Positions 34,441 to 63,773 of a stretch of 64,000 nucleotides of DNA are shown one piece after another (position 1 is the stretch's first letter; every line of letters begins with the position of its first letter). The position numbers and the translations under genes are program-made. This stretch comes from Trematomus loennbergii (lineage: Eukaryota > Chordata > Actinopteri > Perciformes > Nototheniidae), in NCBI GenBank assembly GCA_012861695.1, contig JAAOOA010000056.1, positions 4,735,707 through 4,799,706 on the forward strand, in the 5' to 3' direction. Below the pieces are notes generated by a model that ran no database searches, was not told the origin of the DNA, and saw only the letters and a program-made list of their open reading frames with translations.

Positions 34441-34613
34441 AAGGCTTAGTCATCTTGCCAAATAGTGAGCCTGTGTTGATGAATGTGAGAACTGGTTTAT
34501 AAATGGTTCTTAATGATTAATAAAGTGTTTACAACCTAATTAATAACCTAACTATAAACCCTTTATGAATCCTTCATAAGGGTAGTCTTATTGTAAAGTG
34601 GTACCGAATTCTG

Positions 34614-35388
34614 CACTACAGAAATATGTGCAGAAACACAATATACTGTCGAAACAAAACGTTTGTATTTTTCTACCCAATTTATTATCAGCGCAACCAG
34701 GGCCGTTTTTTTGCATATAGTTTCCCTCCATATATAGGCGGTCTCCAAGGGCTCCAGATCTGGGCGGGCGCTGCGCTGGTAGCTCTGGGAGGGAAACATT
34801 TTGTTTTGACCGTTGGCGCTCATCCTAATTTTCATATATACAGTCTATGCCTTGATGTAACAACATTCATAATTAAGTAAAGGTAACACCCTTTTCACCC
34901 CGGTTATACTTTTCATTTGCCCTATGGGCACTGTAAGTGATGAAAGTGGGGGATGTTGGCTTATCAGGCGCCCGCAGCTCACAGCCAAAGTGCGAGTGAG
35001 CGTGCGAGCGAGAGAAAGAGGGCGCACCTGTACCGGGGATTGTTGTTGTTAGCATCTGACTGGTGCTAGCTGCGCTAACGGACATAAGAAGGTGGAGGAG
35101 AGCTCTCTCCTGTCAGACTGAGAGGCTCAGTGAGGTAAAGGACTCTGTCAGTGTTTAAATAGTTAACTTTATAGTCTAAGTTATCTCACTGGGTCTCAAT
35201 GGTTTTGATCACAATGTATGTAAACAAATATTTCCAAGGCACACCTTTATAATTAGGATACATAAAAACACGTTTGAAATCATTCCAATACATACTATGG
35301 GACAGTAAACCAAAAATATCGTTTAAAACTGGAGAGATAAAAGAATATGCATAAATTAATTAATTTTAAATAAATATAAGACAACATA
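34614..35388. other. Intergenic between Merlin and MITE D
   Basis: No gene. A segment near 35040-35090 (GTTGTTGTTAGCATCTG...GCTAGCTGCGCTAACGG) recurs at about 47173-47220 inside another transposon, so it is repeat-derived. Confidence 0.4.
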
Positions 35389-36326
35389 TGTGTCCCCGGT
35401 GTTCCAGGGAACTCACCAAGTGTCAGAAAACACAACCCTCTCTATTTTCCTCCATACCCAAATCTCTAAAAACGGGGCTGCAACGGATCTGATAAAAACT
35501 GATCCAGATTTGAACACGTTACTGACGTCAGGACGGTGGCGCTACGGCTATATGGCCAACTCTCCACCTATCAGGGGAATGTGGGGTTGGGCCACGGCCG
35601 GCCATTGCCGCTCGAAAGCGCTGGAGACGCTGTAGTACATATGCCAGGCCTGTACGTGGCGCTGTAGTCTGCCACAAAAGCAGCGAAGAAGACTTCCCCG
35701 CATGGCTGCCATGGTTGCCCTTCTGTTATTCTCCGGTGTGGCTCTTTTTCCCCCCTCGAGGCAAGCGTTGCTCCTGCTGCTTTAATTCAATGCAATCCCT
35801 CCCCTCGAGGCAAGCACTGTAATTCTCTCCGGTTAGTCCACCAGCAGATGACAAACACCCACCTCTCCGCCTCTTCCAAGGAACGAGGGGACCGTGCGGC
35901 AGAGTTTCAGTTTCAGTTTTTTTCGCCGGTCAAGATGTCCGTTAAAGTTTAAATCTTCCGGACAAATTAGAAAAGTGCCGGTCAAAGGTCTTCTTGTTAT
36001 TTATTGAGCTTTAAACAAATGAATAACGACTCTATATAATAATATAAATAAAACACGGAGGACGGAGATCTCCCCCCTCTTCTGACAGCCCAGCAGCTGA
36101 TCAGAGCACGCTCCCCTCTCCTGCAGGGGGGCGTGGTCAGCTGCAGCTCACAGAATCAGCCCCCTGCAAAAACAGGGCTGGAAAAAGAGCAAATGGAGGG
36201 AAATGAGGCATGGCTAAAATGCAGGATCTGTTTGGTATTTTGAAAAAAAAACTATATTTATATACTTTATATACGTATGGCCCTACAATATATTGTTCAA
36301 ATATAGCATGATAGGTGTCCCTTTAA
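35389..36326. mobile_element. TTAA-site MITE, family D, copy 1 (left end lost)
   Basis: Matches 42182-43117 from GTGTCCCCGGTGTTCCAGGG onward. Right end AGCATGATAGGTGTCCCTTTAA, TTAA at 36323-36326. Left TIR absent. Confidence 0.82.
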
Positions 36327-37040
36327 TCTAATTGTTTGATCTCATTGTAAATAATATCAAATACATTCTGTGTAAATCCTGATAATTTTAAAGATTGATG
36401 TATTTATATATAAATCATATTTATCTATCACACACAAATCAACATCTAAGGCGTGATAACACTGGTTACAGGTCCAATGTGTTCACTGATATATGCAATT
36501 CTCATGAATTTAAATAGGCCTACAGAAAGTAAGCTGGAAACTCATTGTCAAAAAAAAAAAAGGCTTTTTTCTGAGAAAATCATGAAAAGATTAGTAGAGA
36601 GATACCTGGTTGTTACAGAACAGCAAACACGATACATTGTAATCTTATTGAATGATACATTGTGATTTGTATCTTGGCTGTGTGCTGGAGAACTGTCTTT
36701 TTGCCAGAAACACACCTCTCTTTATTATTTATGGGGCATTAAATATTATATTGACAAATAGGAAAATAGGAATGATATGAAGAATGCTCTTTCAAACTGT
36801 GCTGACATGTGCATAACAGCAGGGGCGCTGTTGCAGTATAACCAGTTTGTTGCAAACTGTCAGCAACGCCGAAGAAGAATCTGTTTAGAGCGGACACTAG
36901 CCATCTTCTGCGTGAAACACTGATGATAAGGTATTCACGGATAATTTCAACGTTACATGTGCCAATCAACGGAATTAAATCCAATCTAAACGGACCCGAC
37001 ACATACAGGTTTTCTAACTATCCTCGAAAAGGCCACAGAT
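36327..37040. promoter_or_regulatory. Upstream region of cnot10
   Basis: 5' flank and 5' UTR of cnot10. No TATA box at a convincing place, as is usual for a housekeeping gene. A poly-A run at 36549. Confidence 0.4.
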
Positions 37041-54085
<17,045 letters not shown>

Positions 54086-54317
54086 GCCTCTACAGCCAAC
54101 CCAGACCCCCCCCCTCTCCCTCTCAAACTTCACCACACACAGTACCCCCTGAGGAGCCTTGATATTTATAAAGCTACTTCCCCTCAGCACCAGGAGCCGT
54201 TTGAAATGCAGGAGACGCTGCAGGCTGATGAGACGAGTAGAGCGTCAGCTGCAGCGCTCACTGTGGACTGTTTATTTCCATTTAAATGAGGAGTCGGTGT
54301 GTTGTCTGAACATTGAA

Positions 54318-54323
54318 AATAAA
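54318..54323 (+). terminator. cnot10 poly(A) signal
   Basis: AATAAA 233 bases past the cnot10 stop codon. Confidence 0.85.
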
Positions 54324-54495
54324 TTTTATTTACTGTACAACATGTGTGACTCTTAATACTATAGTCTTTTCTGTCCACAGTAGATTAACAGTGGATCTAA
54401 TCAAAGGTTCAAAGGCTTAATGAACGTTCAGAAAATAACAATATATAGTTAAAGTCTAATAATTAATACAATAAAAGATGTAGTTATATTAGTGT

Positions 54496-54540
54496 TTTAT
54501 TGGGCATCAGAACAGAGAACTCTGTACAAACTATTTATTT
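54496..54540 (-). terminator. Candidate tcaim poly(A) signals
   Basis: AATAAA in reverse complement at 54496-54501 and 54535-54540. They face the cnot10 signal about 180-220 bp away, so the two genes converge; the tcaim 3' UTR would then include a LINE fragment. Confidence 0.55.
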
Positions 54541-54636
54541 TAAAGTGCCATCATTTCTCAGTGCACTCAACGCAACAATTAAAATACTCACTCTGTCAAA
54601 CTGCACAAGTTAAGGCAAACACTATGGTTTAGATTT

Positions 54637-55095
54637 TTGATATCATTCCTGAAGAGTTACAACTCTCCAGTATTCAAGAAGAAAAGCAAACATTTAAGAA
54701 AATCTGAAAAACAAGACATGCCTGAAACCAGATGGAGGATACAAGCAGCTGAGGTGGGTTTCCTCTGGAGGGTGGATGACGTCTCCCTGAGGGATAGGGT
54801 GAGGAGTTCGGTCATGCTGAGGGACTCCACAGTAGAGCCCCTGCTCCTTTGCATAGAAAGGAGGTGGTTCGGGCACCTGGTAAAGATGCCACCTGTTCCA
54901 GGCCGTCCAGCTGGGAGGAGACCGAGGGGCAAACCCAGGACCGGGTGGAGGGATTTTGTCTCAACGCCAGCCTGGGAGCGCCTCGGAATCCCCTAGTCAG
55001 AGCTGGTTGATGTGGCCAGGGAAAATGAAGTTTGGGACCCTCTGCTGGAACTCCTTCCTCCCCCAATAAGTGGTAGAAGATGGACGGATGGATGA
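54637..55095 (+). repeat. LINE RT C-terminal fragment
   Basis: The frame at 54637-54996 reads RRWFGHLVKMPP, GRPAGRRPRGKPRTGWRDFV and AWERLGIP: the C-terminal tail of a common fish LINE RT. It ends at a GGATGGATG-type 3' tail near 55083-55094. 5'-truncated copy in the tcaim 3' flank. Confidence 0.85.
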
Positions 55096-55313
55096 AGCAC
55101 AGAATTCTATCCAGCATAAATGTATCTTTCTTCTTTGTGTCATTGAGAGGTCCTTAGAGGTGGGGAACCATTGAGCTCTACTTGGATTCGCCTGCACCAC
55201 TAACCATATAAAGGTTTCCCTTGAGACTGAACAGCACCTGACATCCAACCAAAGATCCTGTTGAATTGTTCTACAGCTGTAACAAACACCCTGTCCAGCA
55301 CATGGACCGAGTC

Positions 55314-58300
55314 TCAGCTCTTCCAGTCCCAGGGGACACAAAGGTCCCCGTCCTGCATGACAGAGTAGAACTGAGAGACACAGATGTGGAGGCCCTGCAT
55401 GAGGGGAGAGCGCTGCTCCACTAGCCTGTTGCAGCACATGATCATCTGGCTGGAGCTCACACTGGGCTCTTTGGACAGACTACTCAGAGACAGGTTGTGG
55501 AGACAGAGCTTCAACACAGCCGCCTCCTCCGCCTGCAGCCTGCACACAGAGAGGAGTGGGTCAGTAACAAAGCAGCAATGTGGAATGAGCTGCAGAGATA
55601 AGTGGTGCAGGAATGAGTCCTGAAATCCTGAGTTATACAATTTTGTGTTCCCACGTCTCGAACTCAACTTTTTTGAATGTGTTTCTGGTTAAAAGCCTGA
55701 AACACAAGCTGGAGAGATTTTCACATTATGCTCTAAGACATCAAATACGTCAGTAAATACTCCTCTTTCTGAAGCGTCTGTCCTGTTGCTAACAAGTGTG
55801 TTTGCCAAAGAGCTTATTTTTTGTTGAGGGAGCACTTGCGATGCTAACTCCAAGGTCGGCCTACAAAAAAGACATCATCACTGCACCACTGTATAGCCCC
55901 CCATAGACAGCACATTAAGGTTTCATGCTGTGACGCTGCTCAGAGTGATTCAAACACAATGCCAGTTGATTCCTCTCAACGAGTGACTGGAATCCATTCA
56001 AATGAAGCGTGTTGACTCACTGGTTTCTGCGTTGGGTGCGCTGCCTGGCCTCAGGGGCGTGGCTCTGCAGGAACACCTGCAGCTTGGGGGGGTCGCAGGT
56101 GGTAGGGATGATGAAGTACCCCATCTCATGAAGACTGGGATTAGTGCGGTCACTGTGATTGACACAAAGAACACATGATGTGTTACCTAGTCAAAGTACA
56201 AAACCGCGTTCTATGGTCATGTGACAGCTTACTTCTCTAACAACATGCTGAGGCCCTGCATGCTGCGGGGGTGCAGCCGGAGGCGGCGGGATATCAGGCT
56301 CTTGTGGAAAGTGTTCAGTGTGCTGTAGTGCTCGGTGATGGGCTGGATGGGGCCCAGCCTCTCCTTGTGGACCACCTGAGTCCCCCCCAGCAGGAGGCTG
56401 ATCCTCTCCTTCAGCCAGTCGCTCTGCTGCAGCAGGCTGTGGTAGCTGGGCAGCTGCTGGAACATCTGGAGACACAGAGCAGCGTCAGCACACAGAGGAG
56501 CACACAGAGGAGCACCGGCAGCAGAAGCACTGCGCTGCATTACTTTGGTCCACTGGTGATGGACGTCCATGGTTCCCAGCATGATGTGTCCAGAGGCGTT
56601 CATCCCCGACTGGTCAGCAAACATAACCGTGTGTCCTGGAGGGGGGGGGGGGAGCAGCCCATTAAAGGGAGGTTCACCAATTCTACATGTTTTGCTGGTA
56701 AGAGCTCACCAAGTGAAAACAGTTCAGCATAACACTGCAGTTGAACACCTTCTGTTCTAGTTTGCCATGAGGGTTTGGGCGTCAATAAAAAGCATGTGGT
56801 GGATTTTATTTTGACGTAAACCTTCCATAGCTTTATTGGAAGCTAACACAAAACTGCAGATGTGCGCTCAGCATAGCAGCTCTTGCCACATATTTCCGTC
56901 TTCTCCTTTAACCTGTTTGATGACAGATTAAAGTGAAGTGCAGCACTCCTAAGTTTGATACTGTACTTTTTTTTTTTAATGTATCGTAGGTGATATATGT
57001 AATAAGACATCTGGACAAGAAAACGGACCATTTACTTTCTTAATAAAATAAATGAATAAATAATATAAATGCAGTCTGCCGGTGAAAAAGGTCCCGTGCC
57101 GCTATAAGCAGGACGCAGTACACAGAATAAATGCAGAGAATTGTTCATGTGCAGGTTTTTTTGACCTTTTATACTCAATAGAACAGCAGGAAAGTCTGCC
57201 GTCAAAAAGTCCTCAAAGTCTTTGCAGCTGTTAAAGCCACAACCCAAACCACTGTCACAACAAACTAAAGTCGCCTTACTCCAGCTCTAAAAACACATTT
57301 CCTAGTATCCTCGTTTGGTTTCCTTGCATCCCTCAAGAAATCCCTGGTGGTGGAGGGACTAAGAAAAGACACAAGTGAGGGAAACATAGATGATATTTAA
57401 GAGATATGGGATGTGCCCTAAGACACTAGAAAAGGACAGGTTAAGAAACAGGGAGACCCCACAGGAGACCCCACAGACAGAAATGCAGCCCTGAATGAGT
57501 GGGTGGTTTAATGGAGAGATCAGAACAGGGCCTGTGTTTACCTCGCAGGTTCCTAAGGGCCCCGGGTCCTGCTGGGACAGCCGGCTCAGACTCTGAAGCT
57601 GAGAGCACCTGTGGGCCACCCCCAGCTGCGCTGCCACCTGCACCACACAACTCATGTCATTGTCATGGTAACATACAGTTTCTTACTTTTTCATGCCCAG
57701 TCCCCATAAAAACCTTTACTACTCATTTAGATTAGGGATGCACAATATGGATTTATGGAGCTGTTACTGATAAAATGACCAAAGATTTCACATTTTGTGG
57801 GTTTAAAAAAGATTTATAATCTGTAGTTTATTATCCTCAGCTGAGGAGGACATGTAATGCTTATTTTCAGGTTCATATTAGTATTTAGTGTCTCTACTGT
57901 GACATGTCTTCATGTGCTGCAGCAGCTCTTTTCACCTTCATATGTCCCGCCCCAGCCTATCACCTACAATGTGTTGGAGCGATAGCCAATATAAGCTCAA
58001 GTATAACATAGTGAGGTCACTTTGAAACAGAAGTAAACAAAGGAGTCGAATGGAAGCGTCTTAGGAGGGGACTTTGCAGACCATTGACATGCACAAAAAC
58101 CTATATAACACTACAGGGAAATGAAAACCCCTAATAGGGCCTCTTTAACTCAATGGATGCAATTTGGCTTCCTATTATTGACCGATAAATACTATCAATA
58201 TGTTTTTGTCGTAATGACACAAACACATGATAATATACATTTTCTATTATCTGCCTCTAATTGACCATATGTGGTGCGTGCTTCATTTAAATCATACTCT

Positions 58301-60660
58301 GCATAGGAGCAGGGTTCACTGCTGACTGCTCAATCTCTAACCAAATTAGAATGACATCATCAGTTACTCTCTTGGTAAGCGGTAATCATATTGCAAGAAC
58401 AAGGCTCCTCAGATCGTTCAGGACTTTCCCATCATACTGAGTAGAGTTGAGTGTACCTGATGTCGGACAGATCCAACTTGCGACTAAGTTCATTCTTCAG
58501 TCTGTTCAGCTCTTCTCTCCGAGGAAGACTAGCAGTATTCTTCTTCGTGGCCTTAGGCTCATTGTTTCTCAGCCACAAGCTGACAAAGAAAAGGCAATAA
58601 GAAACCACTCTGACAACTCTATAAAGCTACAGTCCATGCACTCAGTTACTTGTTGAAACCATGACTTGGCGTTTAGAAACTAGCGGGTGAACATAGTAGA
58701 GCATTTAGCAGCTACTGAGCTGGAAAAGACCAACACAGAGCTAAAAGAGTGTAAATAATGGACTTACATTCATCAGGTGGACACAAGCAAAAAGACCTCT
58801 ACTTAATGATTGTTTTCTCCTTGAATGCTGGACATGTAAATAGTTTGCTACAAGAATGGTAAATGCCTGTCCATCAGATCGTTTAGAATATTCAAGAATG
58901 GTCCCCTAGGTCTTTGGGTTACTTTACTTTCATTATTCTACTTCATGAGAAACATTTATTATCTTTCCAAGAGTGAGATGAGAAGATGTCCCATGTCTGT
59001 GATGAGAGTGGAGTGAGGACGTGGTTAGCCTTAAGTAGCATAAAGCTTGAAAGCAGGGGGAAACGGCTAGCCTGCCTCTTTACGGAGTTCAAAAACACAT
59101 ACTTATGCTTATTGACATGTGCCATGTTTGTTTGAACTATAGGTAAACAAAATGCATAAAACAACAGTTTGGACTGAACTCTCTATCATATTTTAGTTTG
59201 TATCAAAAAAGTAGTGAAGTCTTTGTTATGTACTGTATGTGCATTCACTGTTACTAACATGAGAGTGGGCTCCACCCTCCTGGCCTGCTGCAGCTCCTGC
59301 TCAGGGTCTTTGAATCCAGTGAAGCTGTAGTAGCTCTTATGCCATCGAATAGGTCTGTAGAAAGGCACCCCCCCCTCAGGTGGTCTCTTAGATGTCTCTA
59401 CACTTGTTTTGAGATCCTTCATGTGCTCAGTGGGCAGGCTGCAGGACTTCAACACGTTCAACACCGTGCTCAGGACATCGTATGTGTGCAGGGTGAAGCT
59501 CACTGAGCGGAACCCTGAGGACAGGGAAGGTTAAACATCTGTAAAGATAGATGAAATACTATGAGCAGTATTAATGAAAGTGTACCTGAGGCCAGGAGGT
59601 CTGGCTGCACATCGCTGCTGTCCTTCGTGTCCCTGACATAAAAAGTGAGCTTCATTGGCCGGACTGAGTGTGAGCCGGGCTTCTGCAGGTGGTCCAGAAA
59701 GCTATTCAGACTCTTCAATGAAGTCTCATTGACTTCCTGTAAAACACACCACTCAGTGTTACACAGTGTGGGGAATCTCCTCTTTACATGATGATGATTG
59801 GTCTTGTGATTTTAGCGTTGTTATCTTTTCAACAGAACATTTAAACACGTGATAATATACTAGACACCTACCCGTTCCATGGGGTGTTGACCAAAGAAGT
59901 CAGGATGGACTGCAAAGTAAAAGGGTCTGAGAGCAGTGACAGCTTCTGCCCCCGACAGCGCTCTCTGCTGGGCTAAATGTGTGGCTACACGCTTCCTCTG
60001 CAGCCTGCTCAGAAACACAGGAAGGTGACTCGTTTTATAATAATATGGAAGTATAGTATGTATTGTCACACAGTTTTACATGTAGATTATTTGATTGTTG
60101 ATCAAATTATCGGTTGTTCTTCAACCAATTGTTTACCCTATAAAAACTCAAAATGCTTATTGCAAACGAAGAGGCCAATGTGCAATCACTCAATTGTATT
60201 TTTGTCTCAACAACAGTTTCAAGCCTGCGTGGTTTCAGTTTAAATAGTTAGAGATGAAAGCTGGATAATTGGCACACTACAGAGGATGTACACAACTGTT
60301 TGGCATTTGTATTTGATAAATGACTTACAATAAATAAACTCTAATCATTAGTGTTTAATATAGTTTGTAGTAATGTTTTGTGTACACATATGGTTGCATT
60401 ATGTCATTGAAAAGGGGAACATTCAGTCTGTCAAACATTTTAATGCACTTATTAAAATTTGATACAGACATTCCTTGATCCTGGCTTGACTATTATCTAG
60501 AATCATCCCCTTGAGATCACCAAATGTGTTGTGACATGTGAGGCTTACATGTCACAACACATGTGAGGCTGAAGCTGACACAGCTCTAGCATACACCATG
60601 CACACGTCACAGCAGCGTGGGTTACCTGATGGAGCATCTCAGCAGGGAGTTGACAGCCAT
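55314..60660 (-). CDS. tcaim: T-cell activation inhibitor, mitochondrial
   Basis: Ten coding exons: 60660-60626, 60004-59872, 59736-59586, 59514-59259, 58579-58457, 57637-57542, 56635-56544, 56465-56233, 56152-56021, 55539-55314. About 492 residues (human 496). The N-terminus MAVNSLLRCSIR followed by LQRKRVATHLAQQ is Arg-rich without acidic residues, a typical mitochondrial presequence. Conserved blocks: RALSGAEAVTALRPFYFAVH, PFYRPIRWHKSYYSFTGFKD-like text in exon 4, REELNRLKNELSRKLDLSDI, SGMNASGHIMLGTMDVHHQW and the C-terminal FYSVMQDGDLCVPWDW. TCAIM is a mitochondrial matrix protein; mammalian work links it to reduced T-cell activation, biochemical role uncertain. The 57637-57542 exon is 96 bases but its phases require 98: one G is missing from each of two G runs (near 57556-57559 and 57620-57624). 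Convergent with cnot10. Confidence 0.93.
57852..58148. mobile_element. TTAA-site MITE, family A, copy 6
   Basis: TGTAATGCTTATTTTCAGG start, body with GTGTTGGAGCGATAGCCAAT, right end AATAGGGCCTCTTTAA with TTAA at 58145-58148. Left terminus decayed. In a tcaim intron. Confidence 0.75.
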
Positions 60661-61160
60661 CACTAACTGACCGCGTGTCAACAGATGTGCATTAAATCCT
60701 CACGAGCTCTTCTCTGCAGACAGTCCATAGCAGGTCTCACATCAAAGTAGCTTTCACTTGATGTACATTCATCCCAATCAGAGAGCAACTTTGAAGAGGA
60801 ATATCAGACTGTTAGCAACCTATAAAGACCAAAGCGTATAAAAATGAAATGAAAATGTAATGTATACAACTTAAGGCCAATAAAAGTTAGCTTACTTATC
60901 AAACTAAAAATATTTGGGTCAGAGGGGAGGTTAAGGTTAAAGCTTTAGCCTTGTTTGCTAAAGTTACTCAATGACAGCAACACAACATGGCTGGAGTTAG
61001 CTACTTCAGATAGCATAGAAAGCATAACAAACAGCAGTTGTTGTTTGGCTATGAATGACTTGCAATAATTAACAGGTAAGGGTAGTTGTTAAGTTGGCCC
61101 GTTGACAACAAACAGTAAAACAGTAATATTGTCCTCACCGGAGAACCGCTAGCTTAGCTC
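60661..61160 (-). promoter_or_regulatory. tcaim 5' UTR and probable non-coding first exon
   Basis: On the minus strand GCTAGCGGTTCTCCG is followed by GTGAGG at about 61133-61139, a plausible donor of a non-coding first exon. The promoter is then near 61160-61250. Inferred from splice-like text only. Confidence 0.4.
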
Positions 61161-61838
61161 AAGTGTTTGTGTTCTTCTTCTACGACTATTTTTGTGAGAC
61201 AAGCAGCCGCTCTGCCGCGCCCCGCCGGGCTGTATTATGATTGCAGCTCGGTAGACTTCTTCTTCTTTTTGTTTAATGACGTATGGCAATTATCGTGTTC
61301 GGTACATTACCGCCGCCTACTTAACTGGAGTGTGAACCAAAGCTCTCTGTTTGCATTAAGACTAAAAGAGAACAACTAAAATCTAGGTTTTAAACAAGGC
61401 TTTATTGTCAAGCAATAACTGGTACGCAGGTAAGCATGCGCGGCAAACATCTGAAATGCGTAACGTCACTTGTTTCAGCTCCTTTGCGTACCGACGGACT
61501 TGTGAAGCTTTTCCAGAAGGCGCTAGATTACTGGACGACAGAGTTGGTGCCGTGTGCACAGACGGGCTGCTGTTAACGTTGGTGTGTACAACGGAATTGT
61601 GCCTGCCAAGGCCCAAAACTACGCCAACTGGCTACGGAGGGAGACTCCCCTTTGCACATTCTGTGCCCCGCGTACACACTGGAGAACTGCGCAAAGTCAG
61701 CTGATCACAACGTTCACGTTCTGTGGTCAAGCTGCTGCAGTTTTATTTACAACAAAGTGGAGTAAAACACACAGCTGCAAACTTACTCAGGGTGTTAATG
61801 GAAGAGTTTGAGGTGGAAGAAGTACTCTGATCTTGTGT
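61161..61838. other. Intergenic, unrecognised minus-strand ORF
   Basis: A 77-codon minus-strand frame (61616-61383) ends near a reverse-complement AATAAAG at 61401-61407. I do not recognise it and cannot call it a gene. A fragment GAGGTGGAAGAAGTACTCTG at 61810 belongs to the same repeat as 50845. Confidence 0.3.
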
Positions 61839-61846
61839 AGGAATAG

Positions 61847-63582
61847 CAGTGGCGTTTTTATATGTACAAAAGTGGTGGGGCACAAAAAACTTAGATGTCT
61901 ATATATAAGCTTCTGCAGTGAGGTTCATGGCTGGTGAGGCACTGGCACTGACTCTTCAGGTTTACAATTATATTTTGACGTAAACCAAAATATAATATTA
62001 TTTTCAAAAGCTTTTTTTGTCTGATGCTTCGATTAATTTTAAACAGACAGTTCAACAAAAGGATACCCAAAAAATGTAATTTGATCATTTAAATATTGAA
62101 TTGTTCTCTCTTAGTAAGATCCCATTTTCAATACAATTGCGGTCTTACCTTGACTTGAAGATGAAGTCCATTTGCCTATCCTTCTGGACAAAAATCTCTA
62201 TTACTTTTTTGTAAAAGTCCTCCTTATGTTCTTGTAGTTTCAAAAGTCTATCATAAATCTAATCGATAGATTTATGATAAAAAAATTATAAAAGTAGGGT
62301 AGACATGTGGATATTATCCGGCTGAACAAAACTTGCATTTATCTAACAGGTACGTTTCCCACAGATCATATTTCGAGCTATTTTCTAAAATCCTATGGAG
62401 AAATCTCATTGCTTTTTTGTCGAGGGAAGCCATGCGCAGCTTACTTCCGGGTTTTAGGACGCGTCACTGCACCTCTCTCGTCTCCTCTTCACACACCACA
62501 CTTTTCGCGGCACACGTACTTACAGCCAATCAGCTCTGAATTATGTGAGATGACGTATGGTGGAGAGGCGAAGTCCCTCCCCTTCCGGTGGGACTCATGG
62601 GACCTTATTTCGGAAAAAGTTTGTATTGAAGTCAATGGAGAGAGAAAGATTATCTTTCGATCCCGTTTGAATTGTGCCACGAATTACACATATGATGTTT
62701 GTCAATCTTAAATAATAATTTCCATGTCAAAAAAGTCACAGTTTTCTCGTAAAACTGTTGAAATATAAGACTATGAAAAATACGCAACTAGAAAGACTAC
62801 AAATCCCAGAATCCCGGTCCCGCAAGCTGGCTCTTACGGAACCGACTAACTCCCCTTTTGTGTATGTACAGCTCTCAACATGCCCAGACTTGTAGTGATT
62901 TTCACCTCTTTTAATACTTTTCGCCTCATTCTGAAAGAAAGAAGTGAAATGTGCCAACGTGACGGCCGTCTTGGTGTGTGGTGCGAGACGGGAGATGTAG
63001 TTCATTGAGCGGTTTCACACAAAAAAAGTGTTACTTCACAGTTTTACGACACATTTTTATTTTTTTGACTTGTAAAATTATCTTTTAAATTGACAAACAT
63101 CATATGTGTAATTCGTGGCTCAATTCAAACGGGATCGAAAGATAATCTTCCTCTCTCCATTGACTTCAATGCATAACTTTTCCGAAATAAGTCCCATGGA
63201 GCTCAACCGGAAGGGGAGGGACTTCGCCTCTCTATATGGCTCAGTGCCCCTATGGTCATTATTTTTTTGCCACACACATTAAATAGGAAAATACTCTGAG
63301 CATGCGCAGTGTAGTTTTTACAGTCACCATTCACTTAGACAGTGAGAGGGAGGGGCATGATCGGGTTTTGTCCCACATGGCTCTAAACAGCTCAATAGGC
63401 ACACACTGTAGACACTAATTAGAAGAACACAGACTAAAACAGCAATGTACAGACGAATCAGATGATTAAACATGATCTTAAAATTATTTTATTTTATTTT
63501 AATTTATTTTTTTGCATTTTTTGTAATCATTATTTACAGATGGGGCTGTGCCCCACCTGCCCCTAATGACCAGTCGCCACTG
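61847..63582. mobile_element. Nonautonomous hAT, family C, copy 2 (with nested fold-back)
   Basis: Ends CAGTGGCG...CGCCACTG; perfect 8-bp target duplication AGGAATAG at 61839-61846 and 63583-63590. Near-identical to 19717-20735 apart from an inserted fold-back element at about 62563-63232. Confidence 0.95.
62563..63232. mobile_element. Fold-back element nested in hAT copy
   Basis: Ends GAGAGGCGAAGTCCCTCCCC and its reverse complement. Long inverted arms of roughly 200 bp are visible (AAAGATTATCTTTCGATCCC / GGGATCGAAAGATAATCTT; CACGAATTACACATATGATG / CATCATATGTGTAATTCGTG). Absent from the sister hAT copy, so it inserted later. No ORF. Confidence 0.88.
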
Positions 63583-63590
63583 AGGAATAG

Positions 63591-63773
63591 TCTGTTTCAA
63601 GTGTTTCCGGCGCTCGCCGGCGGTGCTCCACAGTCGACTAGATTGTAAATATTAGGTTCAGTATTAGTTTAGCTGTAGAGCCTCAATGCAGGGTCAAGTG
63701 AGAACTGGTGAAAGTAACTTCCTCTGAAATTTGACATGTACAATCAGCAGGCCAGTGCAAAGGACCCCTAACC
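63591..63773. other. Intergenic, nothing recognised
   Basis: Short spacer between two transposons; GC-rich at its start. Confidence 0.35.

Larger units (their letters stand above)
29485..34605. mobile_element. Merlin-like DNA transposon (5.1 kb) invaded by a LINE
   Basis: Inverted termini GGTACCACTTTACAATAAGA at both ends, with imperfect inverted similarity for roughly 150 bp (including GGTAGTCTTAT and AACCTAATTAATAA blocks). Perfect 8-bp target duplication GAATTCTG at 29477-29484 and 34606-34613. It carries an IS1016/ISXO2-type transposase fragment on the minus strand (32672-33049). An 8-9 bp target duplication and that transposase type are Merlin hallmarks. A CR1/Rex-type LINE occupies about 29650-32570. 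Confidence 0.88.

Noticed and set aside
56271..56732. Plus-strand 153-codon ORF
   Set aside because: Antisense to tcaim exons; crosses splice sites and a poly-G run.
61383..61616. 77-codon minus-strand ORF with a nearby AATAAA
   Set aside because: No recognisable family and no supporting exon; not enough to call a gene.
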